A DNA stretch of 64,000 nucleotides, from NCBI RefSeq assembly GCF_015291665.1, contig NZ_CP030048.1, positions 6,669,501-6,733,500 of the forward strand. Reading direction: 5' to 3'. Under the pieces are notes generated by a model. It made no database searches. It had not been told where the DNA came from and was given only the letters and a program-made list of their open reading frames with translations. The position numbers were made by a program, and so were the translations under genes. The stretch comes from Bradyrhizobium sp. CCBAU 53338. Its GTDB lineage: Bacteria; Pseudomonadota; Alphaproteobacteria; Rhizobiales; Xanthobacteraceae. Below are positions 1 through 7,304 of the stretch, one piece after another. The number at the start of each line of letters is the position of its first letter. The first letter of the stretch is position 1.

Positions 1-2
1 AG

Positions 3-134
3 CAAATGGTGCTGGGTCCCGGTGACGAGTTTGCCATCATCGGAAATTCGTCCCTTCGCATCTCTGTGTCGGAGCACTGGCAGAGCCGCGTTGTGGAACG
101 GTCGCTTCTGACACCGGACAACACGCCGCGATGA
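3..134 (+). CDS. C-terminal fragment of an unidentified protein, cut by the window start
   Basis: An open frame runs in from the left edge and ends at a TGA at 132-134, giving 43 residues that begin QMVLGPGDEF. The start lies outside the window. I do not recognise the family. The frame has normal GC-rich codon use and no competing gene on the other strand, so it is probably the end of a real gene. It converges on the thioredoxin-fold gene at 214-729. Confidence 0.4.
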   Translation, partial: QMVLGPGDEFAIIGNSSLRISVSEHWQSRVVERSLLTPDNTPR

Positions 135-213
135 AGTGGAGACGATGGGCACCTGCATTCGCGACCATCGTCGCGGAGCGCCGGCGTGAGCGGCGCAATC
201 GGCCGCGAGGATC

Positions 214-729
214 TTACGTGCCGCCGCCCACCGAGCCGGACTCGACCGTGGGCCTCGACGGGAGCCCCTCGCAAATCAGCTCCATGAGCTCGGCGCCGAG
301 TTGCAGGTCGGGAACATAGCCAAAGACGTGCCGGCGAAGTTGTCCGTCGCGGTCGAAGAGGAGCGTCGTGGGCGTTCCCCGGAAGCCGTAGACGCGCATC
401 GTTTGAGGAATACCGATGCCGTCAGGAGCATCGACGCCGACGGGAAAGCCGACCTTATACTCGTGCAGGAAGGCGCGGAGTGCGTTGGGCTGCATCGCAT
501 CGTGGTGCTCGAACACGCTATGAAGCCCGATCACTGCAAGGTCGGACGACTTGAAGGTAGCCGCAACGCGCTGCGCTTGCGGAAGACTGGTGGCGACGCA
601 GCCTGGGCAAAGCATCTGGAAGGCGGTCAGCATCACCACCCGGCCGCGCAGGACGGTCAGCGATAGTGGATCGGGAGTATTGAACCACTCCGTCGTCCGC
701 CACTCCGGCGCCATGTCAGCAGCCGCCAT
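214..729 (-). CDS. Thioredoxin-fold redoxin (TlpA/AhpC-TSA-like)
   Basis: A 171-residue protein with a CPGC redox motif near residue 40, just after a hydrophobic beta strand (VVMLTAF), and a later GTPTTLLFDRDGQ segment typical of TlpA/redoxin proteins with the cis-proline region. Its likely role is thiol-disulfide exchange or peroxide reduction; the substrate is unknown. The ATG at 729 is chosen because GAGGAGGG lies a few bases upstream. The frame stays open further upstream, but that part is explained by a broken LysR gene. No signal peptide is obvious, so it is probably cytoplasmic. Confidence 0.75.
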   Translation of the reverse strand: MAAADMAPEWRTTEWFNTPDPLSLTVLRGRVVMLTAFQMLCPGCVATSLPQAQRVAATFKSSDLAVIGLHSVFEHHDAMQPNALRAFLHEYKVGFPVGVDAPDGIGIPQTMRVYGFRGTPTTLLFDRDGQLRRHVFGYVPDLQLGAELMELICEGLPSRPTVESGSVGGGT

Positions 730-743
730 GCTGTCCCTCCTCG

Positions 744-879
744 TCAGTTCGCCAAGGCAATGGAAACGCGAATACGGGTGCTGACGGTCGACTTGCTGAG
801 GTGAAGCCGGTCCGCGGCGCTGAAGAAAATCCCGCTCGAAACCACCGTCAGACAAGGTCCCGGCCAGCGCCGTGTCCAT
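744..879 (-). pseudogene. Remnant of a LysR-family regulator (N-terminal helix-turn-helix only)
   Basis: Reading from an ATG at 879 gives MDTALAGT. After a one-base shift the frame continues as LTVVSSGIFFSAADRLHLSK and STVSTRIRVS, then stops at 744-746. This is the N-terminal winged helix-turn-helix pattern of LysR regulators (F.. V..sGsf..AA.rLhlsqstVS.rIr). A frameshift interrupts the first 10 codons, and the rest of the gene is missing and replaced by the redoxin gene immediately downstream. The match is by pattern only. It suggests that a deletion joined a regulator remnant to the redoxin. Confidence 0.5.
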
Positions 880-1034
880 CTGAAAAGCGTCGCTCCTTGA
901 TATCAAATTCATCGATATGAAGTGCCTAAATTATTCGTTTGTCAAAATTGATCCAGAACATAGGTTTTTGGTCAACGGGCTTCTTCCGGTTTCGTGCCGA
1001 GTGATCTCACCTCGCGGCGGAAGGGAGGAGATAC

Positions 1035-1169
1035 ATGGCGACGTTTCTGTTTCGTGTTGTCGCTAGCTTGCATCGCACCGATGTCGCCCGTCGAGCTGTT
1101 GCCGACCATGTAGGACACGTGGATGCGGCTGGCTGGAACGAGTTCGTGGAATGCTGTCTGAGTGCGTAG
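1035..1169 (+). CDS. Possible 44-residue protein
   Basis: A short frame starts at an ATG preceded by GGGAGGAG at 1024-1030 and ends at TAG 1167-1169. The product begins MATFLFRVVASLHRTDVARR and contains a C-terminal CC pair. I do not recognise it. It sits 19 bases before another small frame (1189-1356), and both point toward the uspA-like gene. Support is limited to the ribosome binding site and reasonable codon use. Confidence 0.3.
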   Translation: MATFLFRVVASLHRTDVARRAVADHVGHVDAAGWNEFVECCLSA

Positions 1170-1188
1170 ATGCGCAGGGAGAACGAAA

Positions 1189-1356
1189 ATGAAGACGTTG
1201 GCGATGCGTGTGCTGGAATTGACGAGGCGTCTGCTCGAAAGGATGAGCCAGATCAAGCGCAACCGTGAGCCGGCACTTTCCGTCTGGCTCAAATCCTATG
1301 GCGGCGAGCTGACGCCGCCGCGGGAGCCTGTTCCGATCCGCCGAAGGTGGATTTGA
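1189..1356 (+). CDS. Small basic protein of unknown function, 55 residues
   Basis: It starts at an ATG after GGAGAACGAAA. The product is very basic (MKTLAMRVLELTRRLLERMS then an Arg/Pro-rich tail) with a predicted amphipathic N-terminal helix. No family is recognised. The gene precedes the universal stress protein gene by 120 bases on the same strand. The call rests on the ribosome binding site and on the lack of a better frame on either strand. Confidence 0.4.
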   Translation: MKTLAMRVLELTRRLLERMSQIKRNREPALSVWLKSYGGELTPPREPVPIRRRWI

Positions 1357-1475
1357 CGACCGGCTCCCTCGCCGGATGCCGGGAGCCGTCGAGCCAACTG
1401 CTCGACGGCGAGGTCGCGGAAGAGACTGCGTGATGCGCGCAGCGGTCGCTGCGACGCTTAACTGAGAGGTCAGCC

Positions 1476-1952
1476 ATGTACCGAAAAATTCTTCTGGCCT
1501 ATGACGGCTCGACCGATGGCGACGAGGCCTTGGCTCAGGTCGAGAGCCTGGTCTCGTCGACGAATACGACTGTTCGTCTTCTGGCGATCATCGATCTCTC
1601 CGAGAACATGCTCATCGTCGAAGGGATGGCTTTCGTTCCCGACAACCGGCGACACCTCACGCAGAAGCTGCTGGATGCCGGCGTCAAACGTCTGCGGCGC
1701 GTCGGATACAAGGCGACCAGCGACATCAGATATGGCAATCCCGCCGACCAAATTGATCTGATCGCGAGGGAAATGAGTGCCGATCTGGTCGTTCTCGGCC
1801 ATCGCGACCAGGGGACGCTGGCACGCTGGCTGAACGGATCGGTCGGCGAGACGATCCTGCACCATCCGCCCTGCAGTCTGCTTGTCGCGGTGAAATCCAG
1901 AAAGGTCAAGAACAACGTCACGCCGATCCGGGAAGATGTGGGAGCGGCGTGA
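1476..1952 (+). CDS. Universal stress protein, UspA family
   Basis: A 158-residue single Usp domain. The N-terminal strand [19 protein letters not shown] carries the conserved Asp of the nucleotide pocket, and the C-terminal part has the G-H-R-x9-G-S-x-G-E-type ATP-binding motif (VLGHRDQG, then [12 protein letters not shown]). Such proteins act in the cytoplasm under stress or respiratory arrest. It lies 10 bases upstream of the transporter binding-protein gene and may be cotranscribed with it. In alphaproteobacteria Usp genes are often FNR/FixK-regulated, but I see no clear box here. Confidence 0.9.
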   Translation: MYRKILLAYDGSTDGDEALAQVESLVSSTNTTVRLLAIIDLSENMLIVEGMAFVPDNRRHLTQKLLDAGVKRLRRVGYKATSDIRYGNPADQIDLIAREMSADLVVLGHRDQGTLARWLNGSVGETILHHPPCSLLVAVKSRKVKNNVTPIREDVGAA

Positions 1953-1962
1953 GGAGGCTGCC

Positions 1963-3171
1963 ATGTTGAAAGCATCGACTATGTCGGCTCTCTTGCTGCT
2001 GGCCGCGACCCTAACCATGCCGTCAGACCCGGCCATCGCGAAGGACGTCGTCCTCGGAGCGTCCGTGCAACTGACCGGCCCGCTTGCCAATACCGGCCGC
2101 TACTACCGCGACGCCTACCAGTTCACGGTCGACAAAATCAATGCGGCGGGCGGGATAAAGGTGGGCAATGAAACGCGCAAGCTCGAGCTCAAGCTGTACG
2201 ACAACCAGTCCGATGTGAACTTGAGCGTGCGCCAGTACACGCAGCTGGTCACGCAGGACAAGGTGGATTTCTTGCTGGGACCGTTCGCAAGCAACTTCGC
2301 ATTGGCGGATTCGGCCGTGTCCGAAAAGTACAGAGTTCCGATGGTTCAGGGCGGTGGCGCGTCCGACCAGATCTTCGCTCGCAAGTTCAAGTACATATTC
2401 GGAACGCTGGCACCGGCCAGCAACTATTTCGGCTCGACGGTGGACATGATGAAGGAGCTCGATCCGACCCCGAAGTCGGTCGCTCTGCTCTACGCCGACG
2501 ATGCCTTCGACGTCTCGGTGGCGGAAGGCACGCGGCCGAAGCTGAAGCAGGCGGGCCTGTCCCTGGTCATGGACGAGCGCTACAGCACCAACGCTACGGA
2601 CTTCAATTCGCTGCTCTCGCAGATCAAGAGCAAGAACGTCGATGCGGTGCTGGTGGCGGGTCACGAAACCGAGATCCTGAATTTCGTGCGGCAGGCGAAG
2701 AGCCTCGCGGTCGCGCCGAAGATGTATTCCTTCACGGTGGGCGTCCCCAGCGAAGACTTCCGCAAGGCGCTGGACAAGGATGCGAACTACGCCTTCGGCA
2801 TGACCGCCTGGCTGCCCGCCGCCGATCTAAAGGACCGCTGGTTTGGCGATGCCGCAAAGTTCGCTTCGGACTACAAGACGAAGTTCGGCTATGATCCGGA
2901 CTACCATGCGGCCTCCGGCGCAGCCGACGTCGAAGCGTTGGTGCAAGCCATCGAGAATGCCGGATCGACCGAGCCGCAGAAGGTCCGCGACGCGTTGTCG
3001 AAGGTGAAGTTCGACAGCCTTTATGGGAGCATTGCCTTCAACGAGAACGGTCAGATCGACATACCTCAGACGGTCGTCCAGGTTCAAGGCGACGCGCTGG
3101 TCGCGATCTACGGCGTCAAGGGCAAGGTCGCGCAGCCGAAGTATCCGATGCCGGCCTGGGACGCGCGCTGA
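1963..3171 (+). CDS. Periplasmic binding protein of a branched-chain amino-acid-type ABC transporter
   Basis: A 402-residue protein with a cleavable signal peptide (hydrophobic [10 protein letters not shown], cleavage near AIA-KD). The mature part has the LivJ/LivK type I periplasmic-binding fold ([20 protein letters not shown], the [10 protein letters not shown] region and a C-terminal hinge). The ATG at 1963 follows GAGGAGG, whereas the longer open frame has no ribosome site. It heads a five-gene operon with both permeases and both ATPases. The substrate cannot be read from the sequence: branched-chain amino acids, amides and urea are all carried by this family. Confidence 0.85.
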   Translation: MLKASTMSALLLLAATLTMPSDPAIAKDVVLGASVQLTGPLANTGRYYRDAYQFTVDKINAAGGIKVGNETRKLELKLYDNQSDVNLSVRQYTQLVTQDKVDFLLGPFASNFALADSAVSEKYRVPMVQGGGASDQIFARKFKYIFGTLAPASNYFGSTVDMMKELDPTPKSVALLYADDAFDVSVAEGTRPKLKQAGLSLVMDERYSTNATDFNSLLSQIKSKNVDAVLVAGHETEILNFVRQAKSLAVAPKMYSFTVGVPSEDFRKALDKDANYAFGMTAWLPAADLKDRWFGDAAKFASDYKTKFGYDPDYHAASGAADVEALVQAIENAGSTEPQKVRDALSKVKFDSLYGSIAFNENGQIDIPQTVVQVQGDALVAIYGVKGKVAQPKYPMPAWDAR

Positions 3172-3210
3172 GCGGATCGCAAACGATCCAGCGGCGGAGG
3201 AGAGGACGAC

Positions 3211-4074
3211 GTGGATCTGCTCGGGCAAGTCCTCATCAACGGAATCCTTCTGGGCGGCTTGTATGCCGTGATGGCGCTCGGTCTGGCGCTGGTCTGGGGC
3301 GTGCTGAACATCGTCAATCTGGCGCACGGCGCGTTCATCATGCTCGGCGCCTACGTGTCATGGCATCTTTACACCTACGCGGAGGTCGATCCGTTCCTGG
3401 GACTGCCGATCACCGCCGCGGTGATGTTCGTGCTCGGCTACGGCGTGCAGCGCGGGCTCCTGAACCTGATCGTTCGGGCGCCGATGTTCAACACGCTGCT
3501 GATCACGTTCGGGCTGGAGGTGGTGCTGACCTATCTGGCACAGCTGGCGTTCTCCGCCGACTTTCGCACCATCAACCCGTCCTACGCCGGCGCCAGCATC
3601 GCGCTGGGTCCGGTCGTGTTGCCGCTGGCGCGGCTTCTGGCCTTTGGCGTCGCGATCGCGCTGACCGTCGGCATGTGGCTGTTCCTGCTGCACACGCGGC
3701 TCGGCCGCGCCATCCGCGCCACCGCGCAGAACCTGGTCGCAGCTCGCCTCTACGGCGTCGAGCCGCGGCACCTCTACGCCATGACTTTCGGCGTCGGAAT
3801 CGCGCTGGCCGGAACGGCGGGAGGCCTCTACGGAACGGTATCTCAGATCAATCCGTATATCGGCGCGGCGCTGACGGCGAAATCGTTCGCCATTTCGATC
3901 ATCGGCGGGCTCGACAATCCGCTCGGCGTGATCGTCGGCGGCCTGTTCCTGGGCATCCTGGAATCGTTGACCGCGCTCTACGTCGGATCGACCTACGCGG
4001 ACGTCGCGAGCTTCGGCGTGCTGGTTCTGGTGCTGATCGTGCGGCCCAACGGCCTGCTTGGGAAGGCGGCGTGA
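3211..4074 (+). CDS. ABC transporter permease, LivH type
   Basis: A 287-residue membrane protein beginning at GTG 3211 after GGAGGAGAGGA. It has about eight hydrophobic segments and the LivH hallmark MALGLALVWGVLNIVNLAHG near the N-terminus. It forms the inner-membrane channel with LivM. It overlaps the next gene by four bases (GTGA), which indicates translational coupling. Confidence 0.9.
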   Translation: MDLLGQVLINGILLGGLYAVMALGLALVWGVLNIVNLAHGAFIMLGAYVSWHLYTYAEVDPFLGLPITAAVMFVLGYGVQRGLLNLIVRAPMFNTLLITFGLEVVLTYLAQLAFSADFRTINPSYAGASIALGPVVLPLARLLAFGVAIALTVGMWLFLLHTRLGRAIRATAQNLVAARLYGVEPRHLYAMTFGVGIALAGTAGGLYGTVSQINPYIGAALTAKSFAISIIGGLDNPLGVIVGGLFLGILESLTALYVGSTYADVASFGVLVLVLIVRPNGLLGKAA

Positions 4075-5018
4075 GCGCGTGGCGCATCGCGCTCGTTGTG
4101 GCGGTGATCGCCGCTCTCGCGGCTGTGCCCTGGCTCGGATCGGACGTCACGATCCAGTTCGGCATCAACGCCCTCCTGCTCGCGGTTCTTGCCCAGAGCT
4201 GGAATATCATCGGAGGTTATGCGGGTTACGCCTCGTTCGGCAATTCGGTGTTCTATGGCCTCGGCAGCTATGGTGTGGGCATCGCGATGGTGCAATGGCA
4301 GCTGCCGTTCGCCGCCGGTCTGGCATTCGGCGTAGCTCTTGCCACCGCCTTCGCCATTCTCCTCGGTGTGCCGGTGCTGCGGCTGAAAGGGCACTACTTC
4401 GCGATCGCAACGCTCGCGCTTGCGCAGGTCATGACGGCGATCGTTTCCAACGTGGAGCTGGCCGGCCGGAATATCGGCCTCGTGCTGCCGCCGCTCAACA
4501 ATGATCTCCTGTTTTACGAGCTGTCGCTCGGACTCCTGGTGCTGACCACGGCGACCGTCTTCTGGTTGACGCGCAGCCGCTTCGGATTCGGACTGATCGC
4601 CATCCGCGAAAACGAGGAAGGGGCGGCCGTGATGGGTGTCAACACGACGTTTTACAAGACGCTGGCATTTGCGCTGTCGGGCATCTTCAGTGCGCTCGCC
4701 GGCGGCATTCACGCCTACTGGGTAACCTTCATCGATCCGGAAAGCGCATTCGACATCAGCCTCAACGTCAAGATGATCATCATGGCGGTATTCGGAGGAC
4801 CCGGCACGGTTCTTGGGCCCATCGTCGGGGCATTCGCGCTGTCGGCGATCTCCGAGTTTCTGTCGAGCGAGATCACCCGTCTCGCGGGCCTGTTCTTCGG
4901 CGTCGTCGTCGTGGCAGCCGTCGTCCTGATGCCACGCGGCCTTGCCGACATGCTGCGGCGCATCCGCAAGATGGGCTGGCGGTATTTTGCCGAGAACATT
5001 CGGACACATCGGCTGTGA
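4071..5018 (+). CDS. ABC transporter permease, LivM type
   Basis: A 315-residue permease starting at GTG 4071 inside the GTGA overlap with livH. LivM signature segments are present: NIIGGYAGYASFGNSVFYG near the N-terminus, LKGHYFAIATLAL in the middle, and the conserved cytoplasmic loop RFGFGLIAIRENEEGAAVMG that contacts the ATPases. The C-terminal tail after the last helix is basic. It is coupled by another GTGA overlap to the ATPase gene. Confidence 0.9.
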   Translation: MSAWRIALVVAVIAALAAVPWLGSDVTIQFGINALLLAVLAQSWNIIGGYAGYASFGNSVFYGLGSYGVGIAMVQWQLPFAAGLAFGVALATAFAILLGVPVLRLKGHYFAIATLALAQVMTAIVSNVELAGRNIGLVLPPLNNDLLFYELSLGLLVLTTATVFWLTRSRFGFGLIAIRENEEGAAVMGVNTTFYKTLAFALSGIFSALAGGIHAYWVTFIDPESAFDISLNVKMIIMAVFGGPGTVLGPIVGAFALSAISEFLSSEITRLAGLFFGVVVVAAVVLMPRGLADMLRRIRKMGWRYFAENIRTHRL

Positions 5019-5749
5019 GCGAGATACTCAAGATCAGGCACCTGACGAGGCGCTTTGCGGGCCTGATCGCGGTCGACGATGTGAGCTTCGTGCTGGAGCG
5101 CGGCGAGATTCTCGGCGTGATCGGTCCGAACGGCGCCGGAAAGACCACGCTCATCAGCCTGATCAGCGGAACGCTTACACCCAGCTCGGGCGACATCCTC
5201 TTCGAGCAACACTCTCTGGGCCGCTTGCCCGCCTATCGTCGTGCCCGACTGGGCATAGGGCGCACGTTTCAGATCATGCGTCCGTTTCCCGGACTGTCGG
5301 TGCTGGACAACGTCGCGGTGGGCGCCCTGTTCGGGCGTGGCGGAGGACAAGCCCAGCTGACGAAGGCGCGCGAGCAGGCGCGCGCCCAGCTCGATTTCGT
5401 CGGGCTGGGCAGCAACGTCAATCAGCGCGCCGACGAATTGGGAGGTCCCGGGCGCAAGCGGCTCGAGCTGGCAAAAGCCCTGGCGATGCAGCCCAAGGTT
5501 CTGCTCTGCGACGAGGTCATGGCGGGGCTCAATCACGTCGAGATCGAGGAAGTGATCGAGGTGATCCGCAAGGTCCGCGATACCGGCATCAGCGTCCTCG
5601 TCATCGAGCACGTCATCAAGGCCATTAAGAGTCTGTCGGACCGGCTGTTGGTGCTGCACCATGGCGAGAAGATTGCCGAGGGCGAGCCCGGCGCCGTGCT
5701 CGCCAACCAGGCCGTCGTCGAGGCGTATCTTGGCAAGAGGCGGACATGA
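5015..5749 (+). CDS. ABC transporter ATP-binding protein, LivG type
   Basis: A 244-residue ATPase with Walker A GPNGAGKTT near residue 38, Walker B LLCDEVMAGLN and switch histidine IEH. The ABC signature position reads ELGGPGRKRLELAKAL, which departs from the textbook LSGGQ but matches a known LivG-like subgroup ending in DEVMAGLN. It starts at GTG 5015 in a GTGA overlap and itself overlaps livF by ATGA. Confidence 0.88.
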   Translation: MSEILKIRHLTRRFAGLIAVDDVSFVLERGEILGVIGPNGAGKTTLISLISGTLTPSSGDILFEQHSLGRLPAYRRARLGIGRTFQIMRPFPGLSVLDNVAVGALFGRGGGQAQLTKAREQARAQLDFVGLGSNVNQRADELGGPGRKRLELAKALAMQPKVLLCDEVMAGLNHVEIEEVIEVIRKVRDTGISVLVIEHVIKAIKSLSDRLLVLHHGEKIAEGEPGAVLANQAVVEAYLGKRRT

Positions 5750-6480
5750 AAGGCGAGCTGGCAGCCGGGAGGGAGCCCCTGCTTGACGTACGCGCGGTCA
5801 GCGCAGGCTATGGCGGAATGCCGGTCCTGCGCGACGTCGCTTTGAAGGTCTACCCGGCGGAGATCGTGGCGCTGGTCGGCAGCAACGGAGCGGGCAAGAC
5901 CACTCTGCTGCGCACGCTGTCTCGTGTGCTTTCCTGCACGGGTGGCATCGTTATGAACCGCCACGATCTGGTTCCGATGACGTCCGACCAGGCGTTCGCC
6001 GCGGGACTGGTCCAGGTACCCGAGGGCCGCCAGCTCTTCAATCGCATGAGCGTCCATGACAATTTGCTGATGGGCGCCTTCAGAAGACATAACAGAGCTG
6101 CGATCGCACACGATCTGGAAAGGATGTACGCGCTGTTCCCGCGTCTGTCGGAGCGTCGACGGCAGCTCGCAGGCAGCATGTCGGGTGGCGAGCAGCAGAT
6201 GTGCGCCATGGCCCGCGGGCTGATGGCGGCGCCGATCCTGTTGATGATCGACGAGATGAGCTTGGGACTTGCGCCCGTCGTCATCGAGCAGCTGATGGAT
6301 GTGTTGACGAGGATCCGCGACGAAGGCGTGACGGTATTGTTGGTCGAGCAGGATGTGCATCTGGCGCTGTCGATCGCCGACAGGGGCTACGTCATGGAGA
6401 CCGGCCGTATCGTTCACAGTGGGAGCGCCAAGAAACTCATTGACGATCCCGATGTTCGAAGAGCCTATCTGGGATTCTGA
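5746..6480 (+). CDS. ABC transporter ATP-binding protein, LivF type
   Basis: A 244-residue ATPase with Walker A GSNGAGKTT, signature MSGGEQQMCAMARGL, Walker B ILLMIDEMSLGLAP and H-loop VEQDVH. The LivF-specific VPEGRQLFNRMSVHDNLLMG stretch is present. It is the last gene of the transporter operon. About 200 bases follow before the cupin gene, with a short perfect palindrome at 6573-6588. Confidence 0.9.
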   Translation: MKGELAAGREPLLDVRAVSAGYGGMPVLRDVALKVYPAEIVALVGSNGAGKTTLLRTLSRVLSCTGGIVMNRHDLVPMTSDQAFAAGLVQVPEGRQLFNRMSVHDNLLMGAFRRHNRAAIAHDLERMYALFPRLSERRRQLAGSMSGGEQQMCAMARGLMAAPILLMIDEMSLGLAPVVIEQLMDVLTRIRDEGVTVLLVEQDVHLALSIADRGYVMETGRIVHSGSAKKLIDDPDVRRAYLGF

Positions 6481-6572
6481 AAATCCCGGCGATGCAACCT
6501 CGTCGGCAGAGGTAGGCTCTCGGACAGTTCGTCGGCAAAGCCACCTTTCCGGCCGACCTGCTGCACCATCCG

Positions 6573-6588
6573 ACTTGAATTTTCAAGT
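6573..6588. promoter_or_regulatory. 16-base palindrome between livF and the cupin gene
   Basis: ACTTGAA-TT-TTCAAGT is a perfect inverted repeat located 105 bases before the cupin start. It could be an operator. It is not an FNR box, because the half-sites are spaced too closely, and no T-run follows that would make it a terminator. Confidence 0.3.
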
Positions 6589-6692
6589 GACGGGGCTGAA
6601 GATATGACGAGTTACTCGGCCGCCGGGAACCATTGCCGTTATTCGTGAGTTCTTGGCGCGTCGCATCCACTGACGAAGCGAGGGAGTACATC

Positions 6693-7022
6693 GTGGCGTT
6701 GCAGCACGCGAAACCAGGAGAGGTCGTCGATTTGCGACCGCTTGGCGGCAAACTGAAGGACGCCAAAACGGCGGCAATCATCAAGTCTGAACATTTCGAG
6801 GCGGTTCGGCTGATCGTCCTGGCCGGAACGGAAATCGCACCGCACAAGGTGCCCGGCAACATCATGCTCCATTGTTTGGAAGGGCGCATATCGCTTGGCC
6901 TTGCGAATTCTTCGATCACATTGGGTGCCGGCGAGTGGGTCTACCTCACGGGCGGCGCGATCCATGCGCTGAAGGGTATCGAAGATTCCTCCCTCCTTCT
7001 AACGATCCTTTTCGGCACCTGA
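6693..7022 (+). CDS. Small cupin-domain protein
   Basis: A 109-residue protein starting at GTG 6693 after AGGGAG. It has a double-stranded beta-helix cupin pattern: the LAGTEIAPHKVPGNIMLHCLEGRI segment gives cupin motif 1 with His residues, and LGAGEWVYLTGGAIHALKG gives motif 2 with its His. The likely role is a small metal-binding or sensory protein; the ligand is unknown. It stands alone on the plus strand and converges with the nirK operon. Confidence 0.75.
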   Translation: MALQHAKPGEVVDLRPLGGKLKDAKTAAIIKSEHFEAVRLIVLAGTEIAPHKVPGNIMLHCLEGRISLGLANSSITLGAGEWVYLTGGAIHALKGIEDSSLLLTILFGT

Positions 7023-7061
7023 TGGGGAAGCTCGGAGCGAAAGGCCGCGGAGCGACGGGCG

Positions 7062-7266
7062 TCAGCGCCACCAATTGTTGGCCGCCGCAACGGTCTGGAA
7101 ATGCAAAGCGATTACATGTGACGTTGCGATGAGCTGTTCCGACTCCTGCTCATACGCTGTCCGAAGACGCGAACGAATTTCGTCGGACGGCTGCGTGATT
7201 TTCACTCCCATCCTGGACAGCTTGACCGCCAATTCGAAGCCGGCCTGGGGGGTGTCTGTCGCTCAT
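7062..7266 (-). pseudogene. Small gene downstream of nirK, broken by a one-base insertion in a C6 run
   Basis: An ATG at 7266 with GGGAGAG upstream gives MSDRHPP and then meets a run of six C (G6 at 7247-7252 on the plus strand). If one C is dropped, the frame runs as MSDRHPQAGFELAVKLSRMG and onward to a stop at 7062-7064. This makes a 67-residue helical protein ending AAANNWWR. The downstream frame has strongly coding-like composition and no start of its own except an internal ATG. It begins only 38 bases after the nirK stop, so it is probably the last gene of that operon. It may be a true frameshift, a sequencing error in the homopolymer, or a slippery site. No family is recognised. Confidence 0.55.
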
Positions 7267-7304
7267 GGAGTCTCTCCCTGTCGTCACTGTCGAACTCTAT
7301 CGTC

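Noticed and set aside
131..319. Short plus-strand frame of 62 codons beginning with an ATGA overlap after the left-edge gene
   Set aside because: Its second half lies antisense to the 3' end of the redoxin gene, its composition is Arg/Pro-rich as expected of an antisense shadow, and no ribosome site is present.
901..970. FNR-like sequence TTGTC-AAAA-TTGAT upstream of the redoxin region
   Set aside because: The half-sites are in direct, not inverted, orientation, so it is not an FNR box.
3993..5009. Long open frames antisense to the liv, nos and cytochrome genes
   Set aside because: They mirror high-GC third positions of well-supported genes on the other strand and have no motifs of their own.
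5430..5475. Apparent defect in the ABC signature of the LivG-type ATPase (LGGPG instead of LSGGQ)
   Set aside because: A known LivG-like subgroup has this divergent signature followed by RKRLELAKAL and DEVMAGLN, so it is not evidence of inactivation.
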